Shown: positions 1-7,765 of the stretch, piece by piece
How the letters are laid out: the number at the start of each line of letters is the position of its first letter
Position numbering within the stretch: position 1 is the stretch's first letter
IMG/VR virus record: IMGVR_UViG_3300025778_000043
Coordinates: 1 to 36,377 of that record
Reading direction: 5' to 3' (one strand)
From: a virus
DNA length: 36,377 bases
The notes under the pieces: generated by a model
What the model was told of the DNA's origin: nothing
Databases searched by the model: none
The model's input: the letters and a program-made list of their open reading frames with translations, nothing else
Program-made: the position numbers and the translations under genes

Positions 1-164
1 CAGTATCAGGCGGAGCAGCGTTAGGGGCGCAGGAAGTCTCTGCAGCTACCTCTCCTGGCACGATGTCTGGCACAGGACTTACGTTATCCACAGACCCTAA
101 TGTTTCTGGCGAACCTGGCTTAAAAGCCCCTTCTAGTTTTTCTTCTAGTGAGACCTTAACGCCT
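1..164. repeat. terminal overlap, left copy
   Basis: These 164 bases match 36214-36377 except at position 20 (G here, A at 36233) and position 38 (C here, A at 36251). Both differences fall on third codon positions and leave Ala and Val unchanged. The overlap shows that the sequence closes on itself, giving about 36,213 bp. It could be a circularly permuted or circular genome sampled past one turn, or a short direct terminal repeat. Confidence 0.9.
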
Positions 165-545
165 GGCGCTCCTCAAGAACCAGGTATTCAATACACCCTA
201 GCTAACCCAACGGTAACTCCTGGCGGGGTGGATTACGGGTTTACTCAGGCTACCCCTCAAGATACACTTACGTCTGCACCACAGACAACTCCAGGTTTAA
301 CCAAGGCTCAACAAGATGCGCTACAAAGCGTATTTGGCTTTGGAATAAGTACGGCTTTAGCTCCAAAGTCAACAGGGATAGGTGGACTAGGCGTTGCGAC
401 TACGGGAGGCGGTACAACTGGTACAACTTCTAGTACAACTGGCGGTTCTCCTGGCGGTACAGAGCTAGACCCTAGCACGGGTAAATCCCCAGAGTTGGCG
501 TGGGGCGATAAATATTCATCATTGAAGGAAGGCTTAAACTTATGA
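3..545 (+). CDS. C-terminal part of a virion-module protein that crosses the circle junction
   Basis: The frame is open from the left edge and is the same frame as the gene beginning at 35778. Joined through the terminal overlap, the gene is 981 bp and codes for about 326 residues. The internal ATG at 63 is therefore not the true start. This part is rich in Pro, Thr, Ser and Gly (stretches such as TTGGGTTGTTSSTTGG) and low in predicted secondary structure. The stop overlaps the next start (ATGA at 542-545), so the two genes are probably translationally coupled. The position between the fibres and the large ejection-type proteins suggests a minor virion or internal protein; this is inference from context and no family was recognised. 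Confidence 0.75.
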   Translation, partial: VSGGAALGAQEVSAATSPGTMSGTGLTLSTDPNVSGEPGLKAPSSFSSSETLTPGAPQEPGIQYTLANPTVTPGGVDYGFTQATPQDTLTSAPQTTPGLTKAQQDALQSVFGFGISTALAPKSTGIGGLGVATTGGGTTGTTSSTTGGSPGGTELDPSTGKSPELAWGDKYSSLKEGLNL

Positions 546-1609
546 GCGCAATTAAAAAACTTACAGGCATGGGCGGAGATGTTCGCCAAATTGCTAAATT
601 GCTTCAAGCAAAAGCTCCTCCTGGACACAAACTAGCCTTCATTAATGAAGAAGAAGCACAGCTATTAAAGAAGCGTGGTGGCTCTGGTCGTATTACTCCC
701 GAAGGTATTCCTTCTTATGAGTTAGAAGATAGCTTATCAATTACAGGGGCATCTCCTGCAACAGAGCAAGCTCCTACACCCACTCCTCCTGCGTCTGAAG
801 CGGTTTCTTCTCCTGTCGCAACACCTTCATCTGGAACACCTTCGGAGTTACCTGCATTAACAACTCCTTCGGATGCTTATTTAAATCTTCCTGCTCAACA
901 ACAAGGAATAACTCCAGCCATTGAAGCTATTAGAGACCCGCAAGCTGATTTTAGAAAATCTGAAATTTCTCAAGAAAACTTAGCTGCCCAATCAGTAGGT
1001 TCACCTAATGTTTTTCAGGGAACATCTGCTGAAGCTATTCCCGTTCAGCCTCCTGCTCCTGAGCCATCTTTATTAGAAAGAGCTAAATCTGCCGTAACAG
1101 GATTAGACCCTAAGACTTATGCTGCTCTTGGAATTGGTGGAGTCCAGTCTATTCTTGGAGCTAATGCCGTGCGAAAAGCTCAAGATGAGGCTGCACAGGC
1201 TAAGGCTCAACTTCAGTCTATGGCTGCACCTTATCAACAACAGGGTCAGCAATTACAACAGTTGGCTAACCAGGGACAGCTCACTCCTGCTAACCAACAG
1301 ATTCTTCAGGCTGCTCGTGCTCAGTTGGCACAAGGGGCTGAGTCCAGGGGTGGCGTAGGCAATCAACAAGCAGTCAATCAAATAGCTACATTGACGCAAG
1401 GCTTGTTATCAAATCAAATGAATCTTGGTATTCAGTTGCAAGGTATGGGTGACAAGATTGCTCAAGGCGCTATTCAGACAGGCATACAACAAGACCAATA
1501 TATTAACAATCTTACTTCTAGTTACGCTCAAAACATTGCTAGAACGGTTGCGGGAGCTGCGGGTATTGGTGGTCAAGGTAATGTTACTGTTACAACAAGC
1601 GGAGCTTAA
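542..1609 (+). CDS. putative internal virion (DNA ejection) protein, 355 aa
   Basis: Starts at ATG 542 with AAGGAAGG upstream and overlaps the previous stop by 4 bp. The N-terminal half is Pro/Thr/Ser-rich linker (about residues 65-180). The C-terminal half is Ala/Gln-rich and helical, with QAQLQSMAAPYQQQGQQLQQ near residues 225-245 and repeated Gln-Asn stretches up to a Gly/Ala-rich hydrophobic end (VAGAAGIGG). Long Gln-rich helices placed directly before two larger coiled-coil proteins are typical of the ejection protein set of podoviruses (P22 gp7/gp20/gp16 are the functional analogues). No sequence motif proves the role; the call rests on composition and gene order. It could instead be a tail-associated structural protein. 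Confidence 0.6.
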   Translation: MSAIKKLTGMGGDVRQIAKLLQAKAPPGHKLAFINEEEAQLLKKRGGSGRITPEGIPSYELEDSLSITGASPATEQAPTPTPPASEAVSSPVATPSSGTPSELPALTTPSDAYLNLPAQQQGITPAIEAIRDPQADFRKSEISQENLAAQSVGSPNVFQGTSAEAIPVQPPAPEPSLLERAKSAVTGLDPKTYAALGIGGVQSILGANAVRKAQDEAAQAKAQLQSMAAPYQQQGQQLQQLANQGQLTPANQQILQAARAQLAQGAESRGGVGNQQAVNQIATLTQGLLSNQMNLGIQLQGMGDKIAQGAIQTGIQQDQYINNLTSSYAQNIARTVAGAAGIGGQGNVTVTTSGA

Positions 1610-1611
1610 TA

Positions 1612-2964
1612 ATGGATGTAGAAGATAAACCAATCGACACTACAGTAAATGTCCCTCCGTTAAAGTCTGGTGGGCGTTTGTCTGTTAACGACCTTATGGG
1701 GATGGAAGCTCCTTTTTTGCGTAAAAAAGCCGAGTTATCTTCTGAGGCGACCAAAGCCAAAGGCGAAGAATTACAAGCAAAACAAGCTCAGTCTGAAACA
1801 GAAGCAACAGGAGTTTCTGCTGCGTTTCAAAAAGGAGCAGAACAAGAACGACAAGCCAGAGAAAAATACAAAGCAGATATTGCTGCTAACCCATTACCAG
1901 CATTTGTCCCGTCTAAAGAAGATGCGGGAGACATGGGTCTTTTGTTTACCCTTACAAACATTTTAGGTTTTGCGGTAGGGGCAAAAGGTCATGCACAAGC
2001 ATCCTTGTCTGCCATGAACGGTATGCTTGAAGGTCATCAAAAAGGCAGAGAAGACCTTTATAAACGTGAAAAAGACGAGTTTGATAAAAACTTTAAAGTA
2101 TTGATTGAAAAGCAAAAAACATTAAGGCAGGAAATGGAAGACGCTATTAAGCTGTCAGCCACGGATAGAGAGGCTGGACAACAAGCAGCTCATCTTGCTG
2201 CCGTTCGTTCAGGAAGTGATGTTGTTAAAGCTCAAGTGGCTCAAGGTAGGTTAGTAGACGCTTACAAACAAGTTGAAGACAATCAAAAGATTGCTGAGAA
2301 GGCTTTAGATATTGTTGAAAAACAACGTGAAAAAGACTTAGAGTACGGTCGTCAAAAAGAACTCAAGCAAATGGAGATTACTGCTACAAAGTTAAAAGAA
2401 AACAACAAAACGGCAGTACCAATGATTCAAGGTATACGTGGTATTGAGAGACTGCAAGAACAATTAAGAGACCCTGAAATAAGGACTGGTTTATTAGCTA
2501 AAACAGCACCTTGGATGGAAAAATTAAAGTCTATTTCTAAGGCTGGAGACAATGAAGACTTTGAGTCTGTTGTAAATAGAACCTTAACAGGTGATGACAA
2601 AACAACGTTGTTCTTAAAGGACGCATTGCTTGAATCTTATGCTATTGAACGTGCTGCCAATGCTGGTCAACGAGTTACTGTTCAAATGATGAAACAAGCA
2701 GGACCTGTTCTTGACCCAACAAACTATACCCCTCAAACCTATAACGCTTTGCTTGATACTAGGCGTAAAGTGTTGTACGACAACTTGCAAGATATGGGCT
2801 ATTCTCCTGAGCAGATTAAAAAGTCATCTGCTGCTCATGAATACACGCCTTATGGCGGTCAACCTCAATCAGCATTAAAAGAAGTTAAGACTCAAGCGGA
2901 ATTTGATGCGCTGCCTTCTGGAAGTGAATATTTAGAAGACGGTAAAAAATATAGGAAACCATAA
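1612..2964 (+). CDS. putative ejection / internal virion protein, 450 aa
   Basis: ATG 1612 follows GGAG at a normal distance and lies 2 bp after the preceding stop. The protein is dominated by charged helical segments: residues 35-85 and 165-250 are rich in Glu, Lys and Gln and should form coiled coils. A short hydrophobic segment, LLFTLTNILGFAVG, sits near residues 105-118 and could be a membrane-interacting helix. The end (residues 430-450) is hydrophilic. Size, coiled-coil character and position between two other virion-module genes suit a protein packaged in the head and ejected with DNA. No catalytic motif is visible. The function is inferred from context. Confidence 0.6.
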   Translation: MDVEDKPIDTTVNVPPLKSGGRLSVNDLMGMEAPFLRKKAELSSEATKAKGEELQAKQAQSETEATGVSAAFQKGAEQERQAREKYKADIAANPLPAFVPSKEDAGDMGLLFTLTNILGFAVGAKGHAQASLSAMNGMLEGHQKGREDLYKREKDEFDKNFKVLIEKQKTLRQEMEDAIKLSATDREAGQQAAHLAAVRSGSDVVKAQVAQGRLVDAYKQVEDNQKIAEKALDIVEKQREKDLEYGRQKELKQMEITATKLKENNKTAVPMIQGIRGIERLQEQLRDPEIRTGLLAKTAPWMEKLKSISKAGDNEDFESVVNRTLTGDDKTTLFLKDALLESYAIERAANAGQRVTVQMMKQAGPVLDPTNYTPQTYNALLDTRRKVLYDNLQDMGYSPEQIKKSSAAHEYTPYGGQPQSALKEVKTQAEFDALPSGSEYLEDGKKYRKP

Positions 2965-2965
2965 A

Positions 2966-4747
2966 ATGCCTAGTAAATTTGGTGGTATTGCTGTAGAAGA
3001 TAGTGCTCCAAGCGGTTCTAAGTTTGGTGGAGTTGCCGTTGACGAAACTCCTTCTCCCAAAGCAGAAAAACCCCAAATGGGTTCTAGTCAGCTTGCTTTT
3101 AGCAGAGGATTAGCCGAAAGCGTTTTAGGTTTTCCTGGTGATGTTGAAGCTATGTTTATTCCTGGTGAGCCTAAATATGGCGAAACCATGTTTCCTACGA
3201 GCAAAGAAGTTTCAAAATCCTTAACTCAATTTGGTGTTCCTGAATCAACAAAACGCACAAAATCAGCCGAAACTGCTGGAGAGATGTTTATTCCCGTTGT
3301 TACGGGAGGCAGAGCTTTATACGGATTAGGCAAGTATGGATTGGCAAGTGCTAAAGATTTGATTTCTGGCGGTGGTGCAAAAGTAGAAGAATTAGCTAGT
3401 GCGTTAAGAGGTAAGTTGCCTGGTTATGGTAGGGAAGCTGAACAAGCAATCACAGAGCGTGCAGCAGGAGAAACTCAAGCTGAATACGAAAAGCGCGCCA
3501 GACAACAAACCGCTTTAAAAGAAGCGGAACAAAAGTTTACAACTGAGGCTCAAAAGAAAAGCGAAGAATCTGCTCGTTCTTTTTCTGATTTAGGAAAACC
3601 GAATAAAGTCGCTGAGTTAGGCGATGAAATGCAACGCAGAATTACTGGCACAGAGTTTACTGGCGGAGCAAGAAGACAGCAAAGAGCTTCTGAAGATTTT
3701 GGTAATTATTTTAAACAGGCAGAAGGTTTTGAAACTTCAAATCCACGGCAAGTAATGCTGTCTCGCTTGCAAAAAATGTCAACAGACCCAGGAGCAGGTT
3801 CTGCGGGTAGAGCTTATGCGACTCAAGCGTTGAAAGATTTAGAGCAATCTCAAAACGCTATGGGAGCAGAGTTAGAGTTTAGAAAATATTTTGAACAAGC
3901 GTCAGCTCCTCAGAAAGAAGGATTTACGGCTGTTCAACAGGATGCAAATAGAAAAGTTAGCGATATTATTGGTGAAGCGTTAAATACTCATGCTCCTTTG
4001 CGGGTAAAAGCTAGAGGAAATTACAAAGAGTTTAGCACGCCTTTAGACGCATACGAAACTTTGTTTGGCAAAAAAGGTGTTGCTACAGAAGCGGGAGTTC
4101 CTGGTCGAGTCAAGATGATGCCGACAGATTATCCAAACACTTATTTTAAAAACAGAGACACTCTTAACGCTTTACGAGAACAATTAGGCGGAGATGAGGC
4201 AGCTGTTCGTAAATTTGCTAATCAACACGCAGTTAATGAATTAGAAGGAAAAACTGCTACCCAGGCTGCTGATTGGATAAAAAACAACTCTGGTTGGGTT
4301 AATGAGGTTGAAGGTTTAAATACTCGTGTAAATCGTTATGTCCAAAAACTTGCGGAAAACGAACAGCAAGCTAAGAAGTTGTCCGAATCTGCCCAAAAAC
4401 TAGGAGCTAAAGCAAAAGAAGTTGGGACTAAGCGAGAAGTTACTGAGGCAAAGATTGCGGAGACTGCGGGTCAACAAAGAGAAAGAATCAATAAGTTTAA
4501 AGACGATTTGAACCTTTATCCTGAAAAGTCTAAAGCTGTTGCAGAGAATATGCTGAAGTATTTGTCTGACAACAAAATATTACCTGTGGATAAATTGCAG
4601 AATCTAAAAAAAGAAATTGATGCAATATCAGAAGCTCAGGACGCTGCTAGAAAGTCAGCAGAAGTCAGACAAAAATTTGTTAAGTACGGTATTTTGTCCA
4701 CGGGGGCAGGATATGGCACTTATGAGATAGGTAAATCACTGTTCTAG
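2966..4747 (+). CDS. putative large ejection / internal virion protein, 593 aa
   Basis: ATG 2966 is preceded by AGGAAAC. The N-terminus holds two copies of an SKFGG(I/V)AV motif (residues 3-10 and 18-25), then a Pro-rich linker and mixed sequence. Residues 150-215 and 455-575 are strongly charged coiled-coil segments. The C-terminus is a short glycine-rich hydrophobic stretch (GILSTGAGYGTYEIGKSLF). It is the last and largest protein in the presumed ejection set, matching the place and size of P22 gp16-like proteins, although no homology to gp16 can be seen by eye. No lytic transglycosylase motif was found. The role is inferred from order and architecture. Confidence 0.6.
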   Translation: MPSKFGGIAVEDSAPSGSKFGGVAVDETPSPKAEKPQMGSSQLAFSRGLAESVLGFPGDVEAMFIPGEPKYGETMFPTSKEVSKSLTQFGVPESTKRTKSAETAGEMFIPVVTGGRALYGLGKYGLASAKDLISGGGAKVEELASALRGKLPGYGREAEQAITERAAGETQAEYEKRARQQTALKEAEQKFTTEAQKKSEESARSFSDLGKPNKVAELGDEMQRRITGTEFTGGARRQQRASEDFGNYFKQAEGFETSNPRQVMLSRLQKMSTDPGAGSAGRAYATQALKDLEQSQNAMGAELEFRKYFEQASAPQKEGFTAVQQDANRKVSDIIGEALNTHAPLRVKARGNYKEFSTPLDAYETLFGKKGVATEAGVPGRVKMMPTDYPNTYFKNRDTLNALREQLGGDEAAVRKFANQHAVNELEGKTATQAADWIKNNSGWVNEVEGLNTRVNRYVQKLAENEQQAKKLSESAQKLGAKAKEVGTKREVTEAKIAETAGQQRERINKFKDDLNLYPEKSKAVAENMLKYLSDNKILPVDKLQNLKKEIDAISEAQDAARKSAEVRQKFVKYGILSTGAGYGTYEIGKSLF

Positions 4748-4755
4748 GAGTAATC

Positions 4756-4911
4756 ATGCCATTACGTAAAGGAAAGTCTCGTGAAATCATTTCAGAAAAC
4801 ATTAGCAAACTCACAAAAGAAGGTGGTCGCCCCAGGAAGCAAATTATTGCTATCGCTTTGTCAACGGCTCGTAAACCCAAAAAATCAGCCAAAAGGAAGT
4901 CCAAAAGATGA
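4756..4911 (+). CDS. small basic phage protein, DUF6496-like, 51 aa
   Basis: ATG 4756 follows TAGGAGTAATC, a good ribosome binding site. The product begins MPLRKGKSREIISENIS and contains GGRPRKQIIAIALSTARK, the pattern of the DUF6496 family of short phage proteins (family recalled, not searched). The C-terminus is almost entirely Lys/Arg/Ser. The protein is very basic and could bind nucleic acid. Its stop overlaps the next ATG (ATGA, 4908-4911). Function unknown. Confidence 0.75.
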   Translation: MPLRKGKSREIISENISKLTKEGGRPRKQIIAIALSTARKPKKSAKRKSKR

Positions 4912-5135
4912 GCGACAAAAAACCTAATCTATCCGTTGGCAGAGGTGAGAAGCAGTCTGTTGCAGCAGGTGGTGGACTTACCGCTAAAGGCAGGGCTAAA
5001 TACAACCGTGCTACAGGTAGCAATTTAAAAGCGCCCCAGAAGTCTGGTCCACGTCATAAGTCTTTTTGCGCCAGGTCTAAGAGCTGGAAAGGCGAAAGAG
5101 GCAAGGCTGCTAGACGCAGATGGGGTTGCAGATGA
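4908..5135 (+). CDS. small basic phage protein, DUF6321-like, 75 aa
   Basis: Overlaps the preceding gene by 4 bp. The sequence contains GGLTAKGRAKYNRATGSNL and a C-terminal SFCARSKSWKGERGKAARR block with two cysteines. This pattern is common in small proteins of tailed phages (DUF6321-type, recalled and not searched). Strongly basic and glycine-rich. The stop overlaps the next start (ATGA at 5132-5135). Position between ejection proteins and lysis genes gives no clear role; a nucleic acid or virion association is only a guess. Confidence 0.7.
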   Translation: MSDKKPNLSVGRGEKQSVAAGGGLTAKGRAKYNRATGSNLKAPQKSGPRHKSFCARSKSWKGERGKAARRRWGCR

Positions 5136-5353
5136 GTAAGAAAAAAGATAAAGGTATCAGTCCAGCGTTAGAGAAGGCTATTGCAGACCTGCTAACTTCT
5201 ACCATGCTAGACCCTACCGCTTCTCTGACTGACAAGACTAAGATTATTGACCGTGCTCTAAAACTTGAGGCTTTAAAAGCAAAAGTGTCGGATGATGAAT
5301 ACGGTTCAGGATTCTTTGACCACGCAGACGAGGAAGATGATAAGGATATATGA
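5132..5353 (+). CDS. small helical acidic-tailed protein, 73 aa
   Basis: The start at ATG 5132 overlaps the previous stop. Upstream in-frame codons add only four residues, so the coupled ATG is preferred. The product is helical (ALEKAIADLLTSTML, then KLEALKAKVSDDEYG) and ends in a very acidic tail (DHADEEDDKDI). Similar small proteins often sit in phage genomes beside the basic DUF proteins. No function is recognised. The acidic tail next to two very basic neighbours may be meaningful. Confidence 0.6.
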   Translation: MSKKKDKGISPALEKAIADLLTSTMLDPTASLTDKTKIIDRALKLEALKAKVSDDEYGSGFFDHADEEDDKDI

Positions 5354-5388
5354 TAATATGATTACCTTTAACGCAAAGGGGGGTAATT

Positions 5389-5622
5389 ATGGATTCAGTA
5401 GCTTTAATTCGTCTAGCTTTAGAAGTCATCTCAGACCGATTGATAACGATATTGGCGTTGTCGATGAGTTGCGGTCTGACTTGTTACACGCTGTGGGCGG
5501 GGGATTGGACAAGAGTCGCAACTTTGAGTATATTCGTACTATTCAGTTATCTAATGGTAACAAACAAGGAGAGAAGTAATGCCAAGCAACAACCGAAATA
5601 TCAACCCGATGAGTCCGAGTGA
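5389..5622 (+). CDS. small membrane protein with two predicted TM helices, 77 aa
   Basis: ATG 5389 is preceded by GGGGGG four bases away. Residues about 18-37 (LITILALSMSCGLTCYTLWA) and 42-58 (RVATLSIFVLFSYLMVT) are hydrophobic and look like membrane helices. The C-terminus is hydrophilic and Gln/Lys-rich. It could contribute to lysis, since holin and endolysin lie 1.2-2 kb downstream, but no holin family was recognised. It overlaps the next gene by 44 bp. Confidence 0.6.
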   Translation: MDSVALIRLALEVISDRLITILALSMSCGLTCYTLWAGDWTRVATLSIFVLFSYLMVTNKERSNAKQQPKYQPDESE

Positions 5623-5860
5623 CGCTTATGAGAATAGCCACATGGCTAACTCTAAGCACCAAAGACCTCATGAGGTGAACCAGCAAATAGCCAAGTCCAC
5701 ACGTCCACAGTTACCCAGAGACGGAACTGCTGATATGGAACGCTGGACTCCTGGTCAGTTGCCTAAAGGTGGCTTCCGTGCAGTCTTTGACTTCTCTGGC
5801 ACACCTAGCTACAACACTAAACAAAGTCCTACTAGGGGCGCTGGTAAAAAGGTGTATTAA
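5579..5860 (+). CDS. conserved-looking hydrophilic phage protein, 93 aa
   Basis: ATG 5579 has a strong ribosome binding site (AAGGAGAGAAGTA) inside the end of the preceding gene. The N-terminal part is Asn/Gln/His-rich and probably disordered. The C-terminal part includes ERWTPGQLPKGGFRAVFDFS, suggesting a short folded element. The stop shares a base with the next start. Unknown function. Confidence 0.55.
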   Translation: MPSNNRNINPMSPSDAYENSHMANSKHQRPHEVNQQIAKSTRPQLPRDGTADMERWTPGQLPKGGFRAVFDFSGTPSYNTKQSPTRGAGKKVY

Positions 5861-6204
5861 TGGCTAATAATATTGCTTTCCAAGCCATGGGTAACACTGT
5901 GGCTTTGACATCTACTTCGGGGGTGCAGTCAAATGTCGCTACCATCACGGCATTGACTCCTTGCCAACAGTATTTGTTGACCAACCAAGACTTATCTAAC
6001 ATTGCTTTTGTTCAAATTAGTTCGTCTAGTTCGTTCAACATTGCTGCCCCTAATGCAACAAGCAGTTCTTTCGTTATTCCTGTTTCTCCTTTTAACGAAA
6101 AGGTTGTTACGGCAATTCAGGTAAGTTCTACGTCAAACACCTACGCCAGAATCATATCTAGCGGTACATCTACGGTCTACATCACGCCTGGAGAGGGTTT
6201 ATAG
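5860..6204 (+). CDS. beta-rich virion-type protein, paralogue of 33037-33372, 114 aa
   Basis: Begins at ATG 5860 after AAGGTG and overlaps the preceding stop by one base. The sequence is rich in Ser, Thr, Val and Ile and short of charged residues, as in beta-structured virion proteins. It ends TSTVYITPGEGL. The protein at 33037-33372 is the same size and ends ATIYITPGDGD, with a similar N-terminal pattern of alternating Thr/Val strands, so the two are probably paralogues. The other copy lies among fibre genes, so a capsid decoration or spike role is plausible. Confidence 0.6.
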   Translation: MANNIAFQAMGNTVALTSTSGVQSNVATITALTPCQQYLLTNQDLSNIAFVQISSSSSFNIAAPNATSSSFVIPVSPFNEKVVTAIQVSSTSNTYARIISSGTSTVYITPGEGL

Positions 6205-6221
6205 ACCCGTTTACGTTGGCG

Positions 6222-6695
6222 ATGATGGCGTTCTCTGCTGTAAAAAGCGGAGTGGCTGCCTATAAAGAAATAAAACAAACAGGCGGAGAAGTTGTTCAAA
6301 TCGTAAACGAGCTGAGTGGTGCACTTGGCTCTTTTTTTGACCATCAAGACAAGGCTAAGAAGGCTGACGCAGAACTCAAGAAGAATCCTCCCAAGGGTAA
6401 ATCCTTACAAGCTATCGCCCTAGAAAACGTACTGCGTAAAAAGCAATTAGAACAGGCTGAGTACGATTTAAGGCAGATGCTTGTATACGAATCGCCTCCA
6501 GAGCTAGGCGCTGTCTGGACGGAGTTTGAGGCAGAAAAATCTAGATTAATAAAAGAACAAGATGCTCTAGATAAAGCTCAAAAAAAAAGGAATTGCTCGA
6601 ATCACACGAAAGGCGTATACGAGAAGGAAATCTCAAGGTGGGAATCGCAATCTGCATTGCTGTTTTTGTCGTTGCGTTTACCATTGGCGGTTTGA
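6222..6695 (+). CDS. N-terminal frame of a coiled-coil membrane protein split at an A9 run
   Basis: ATG 6222 (or 6225) is chosen over an upstream TTG at 6216; the ribosome binding site is weak. Residues to about 120 form a convincing protein: an amphipathic start (SAVKSGVAAYKEIKQTGGE) and a long charged helix (ENVLRKKQLEQAEYDLRQML, then EAEKSRLIKEQDALDKAQKK). After the nine-A run at 6580-6588 the reading frame becomes poor (RNCSNHTKGVYEK), whereas the -1 frame continues with a charged helix and a membrane segment. The real product is therefore probably the first 121 codons joined to the frame of 6593-6847. An assembly error in the homopolymer is the simpler alternative to programmed frameshifting. 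Confidence 0.55.
   Translation: MMAFSAVKSGVAAYKEIKQTGGEVVQIVNELSGALGSFFDHQDKAKKADAELKKNPPKGKSLQAIALENVLRKKQLEQAEYDLRQMLVYESPPELGAVWTEFEAEKSRLIKEQDALDKAQKKRNCSNHTKGVYEKEISRWESQSALLFLSLRLPLAV
6580..6588 (+). other. candidate -1 frameshift site (A9)
   Basis: In the frame of the gene starting at 6222 the codons here read CAA AAA AAA AGG, so a heptamer A AAA AAA sits in the correct phase for -1 slippage. A shift leads through AAG GAA into the frame of 6593-6847, which encodes the missing continuation. A short GAGA/TCTC hairpin lies about 30 bases downstream. No upstream Shine-Dalgarno stimulator is apparent. A miscalled run length would produce the same picture. Confidence 0.5.
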
Positions 6696-6847
6696 TGTAT
6701 CAGATTCATCTCTGGACAGAGGAGCGCAGGAAAGAGGAGCGTTGGTATATTGAGTTTCATAAGAAATTCGAGGAAAATAGCAAAGAGATAGAGTGCTATA
6801 AGATATTTCGAGAGACAGGATACTTACCTAAATACTGTAAGGATTGA
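6593..6847 (+). CDS. C-terminal frame of the coiled-coil membrane protein (or small separate TM protein)
   Basis: The frame encodes a basic helical stretch (SHERRIREGN), a hydrophobic segment IAICIAVFVVAFTIGGLMY and a charged C-terminus with two cysteines (ECYKIFRETGYLPKYCKD). The first possible start, TTG 6593, has its AGGA only one base away and is unlikely. GTG 6638 preceded by AAGGA is a workable independent start and would give a 69-residue membrane protein. The better explanation is continuation of the gene at 6222 by a -1 shift. It lies directly before the holin, so it may be a lysis accessory protein; it has no lipobox, so a spanin role is not supported. Confidence 0.5.
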   Translation: MLESHERRIREGNLKVGIAICIAVFVVAFTIGGLMYQIHLWTEERRKEERWYIEFHKKFEENSKEIECYKIFRETGYLPKYCKD

Positions 6848-6848
6848 T

Positions 6849-7349
6849 ATGGATTGGTTAAAAACGATTGCCCCCACTATTGCTACAGCTCTTGGTGGAC
6901 CATTTGGAGGATTGGCTTATGAAGCAGTTTCAAAAGTTCTTGGAGTTTCTCAAGACGATGCAAAGAAAATGCTTGACGATGGCAAGCTCACTGCTGACCA
7001 GATTGCAAGCGTTCAGCAAGCGGAAATAGCACTCAAGGCTAAGGCTCAGGAGTTAGGTTTAGACTTTGAAAAGGTAGCCGTAGAAGACCGTTCTAGCGCT
7101 AGAGCTATGCAGTCTAATACTCATTCCTGGATTCCTCCATTCTTGGCAGTCGGTATTACGGTTGGTTTCTTTGGCATTTTGTACGCCCTTATGACGGACA
7201 AAGTGACTAAATCAGATGAACTAATGATTATGCTTGGCTCATTGTCAACTGCCTGGACAGGTGTTATTGCTTTTTACTTTGGCTCTAGTGCTGGTTCACA
7301 GGCTAAAGACCAACTGCTCCATCAATCAACACCTTCGGGGGCAAAATGA
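6849..7349 (+). CDS. holin, 3TM superfamily type (GTA_holin_3TM-like)
   Basis: ATG 6849 follows AAGGATTGAT. The first 90 residues are amphipathic, with APTIATALGGPFGGLAYEAV near the start and a conserved-looking VEDRSSARAMQ segment (78-88). Two strong membrane helices follow at about 94-114 (WIPPFLAVGITVGFFGILYAL) and 124-146. The arrangement, and the RSSAR followed by H-W-I-P-P at the first helix, fit the 3TM phage holin superfamily (PF11351, recalled). The protein would form the inner-membrane lesion that releases the endolysin. It overlaps the endolysin start by 4 bp (ATGA), a standard lysis cassette arrangement. Confidence 0.85.
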   Translation: MDWLKTIAPTIATALGGPFGGLAYEAVSKVLGVSQDDAKKMLDDGKLTADQIASVQQAEIALKAKAQELGLDFEKVAVEDRSSARAMQSNTHSWIPPFLAVGITVGFFGILYALMTDKVTKSDELMIMLGSLSTAWTGVIAFYFGSSAGSQAKDQLLHQSTPSGAK

Positions 7350-7765
7350 TTAACTCAAGAGACCTGAATGAATTACTCCCAGAAGTCAAAGCCAAGGTCG
7401 AACACTTCATCTCCTTATGCAAAGATGCTGGAATTGAACTCCTCATTACATCCACTTATAGAGACGATGAAAGCCAGGCTGCGCTCTATGCTCAAGGGAG
7501 AACTGCTCCAGGCAATATTGTTACGAACGCTGGACCTGGTGAGTCTTATCATAACTACCGCTGTGCTGTGGATGTTGTGCCTTTGGTTAATGGCAAGCCT
7601 GATTGGGATGGAAGCCACCCAGTTTGGTCTACTATTGGAACGCTTGGTGAACAGTCTGGTTTAGATTGGGCGGGTAAGTGGGTGCACTTTAAAGAGCTTG
7701 CCCACTTCCAGTACACAGGCGGGTTGACTATTGCTCAACTAAAAGAAGGCGTTGCCATAGCCTAG
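7346..7765 (+). CDS. endolysin, M15 peptidase (VanY / L-alanyl-D-glutamate peptidase type), 139 aa
   Basis: The protein has the zinc peptidase signature of family M15: S-Y-H-N-x-x-x-A-V-D at residues 67-76 (ligands His69 and Asp76) and E-x-x-H at 117-120 (Glu117 catalytic, His120 ligand). An upstream ITSTYRDDESQAALYAQGR segment (35-52) is also typical. It should cut the peptide stem or crosslink of peptidoglycan. The length matches single-domain T5-type endolysins, there is no signal peptide, and it needs the holin encoded just upstream. The start overlaps the holin stop. It ends the rightward transcription unit and faces the FkbM gene tail to tail. Confidence 0.93.
   Translation: MINSRDLNELLPEVKAKVEHFISLCKDAGIELLITSTYRDDESQAALYAQGRTAPGNIVTNAGPGESYHNYRCAVDVVPLVNGKPDWDGSHPVWSTIGTLGEQSGLDWAGKWVHFKELAHFQYTGGLTIAQLKEGVAIA

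Noticed and set aside
63-545. A 160-residue gene starting at ATG 63
   Set aside because: The frame is open to the left edge and continues from 35778 through the terminal overlap, so this ATG is internal.
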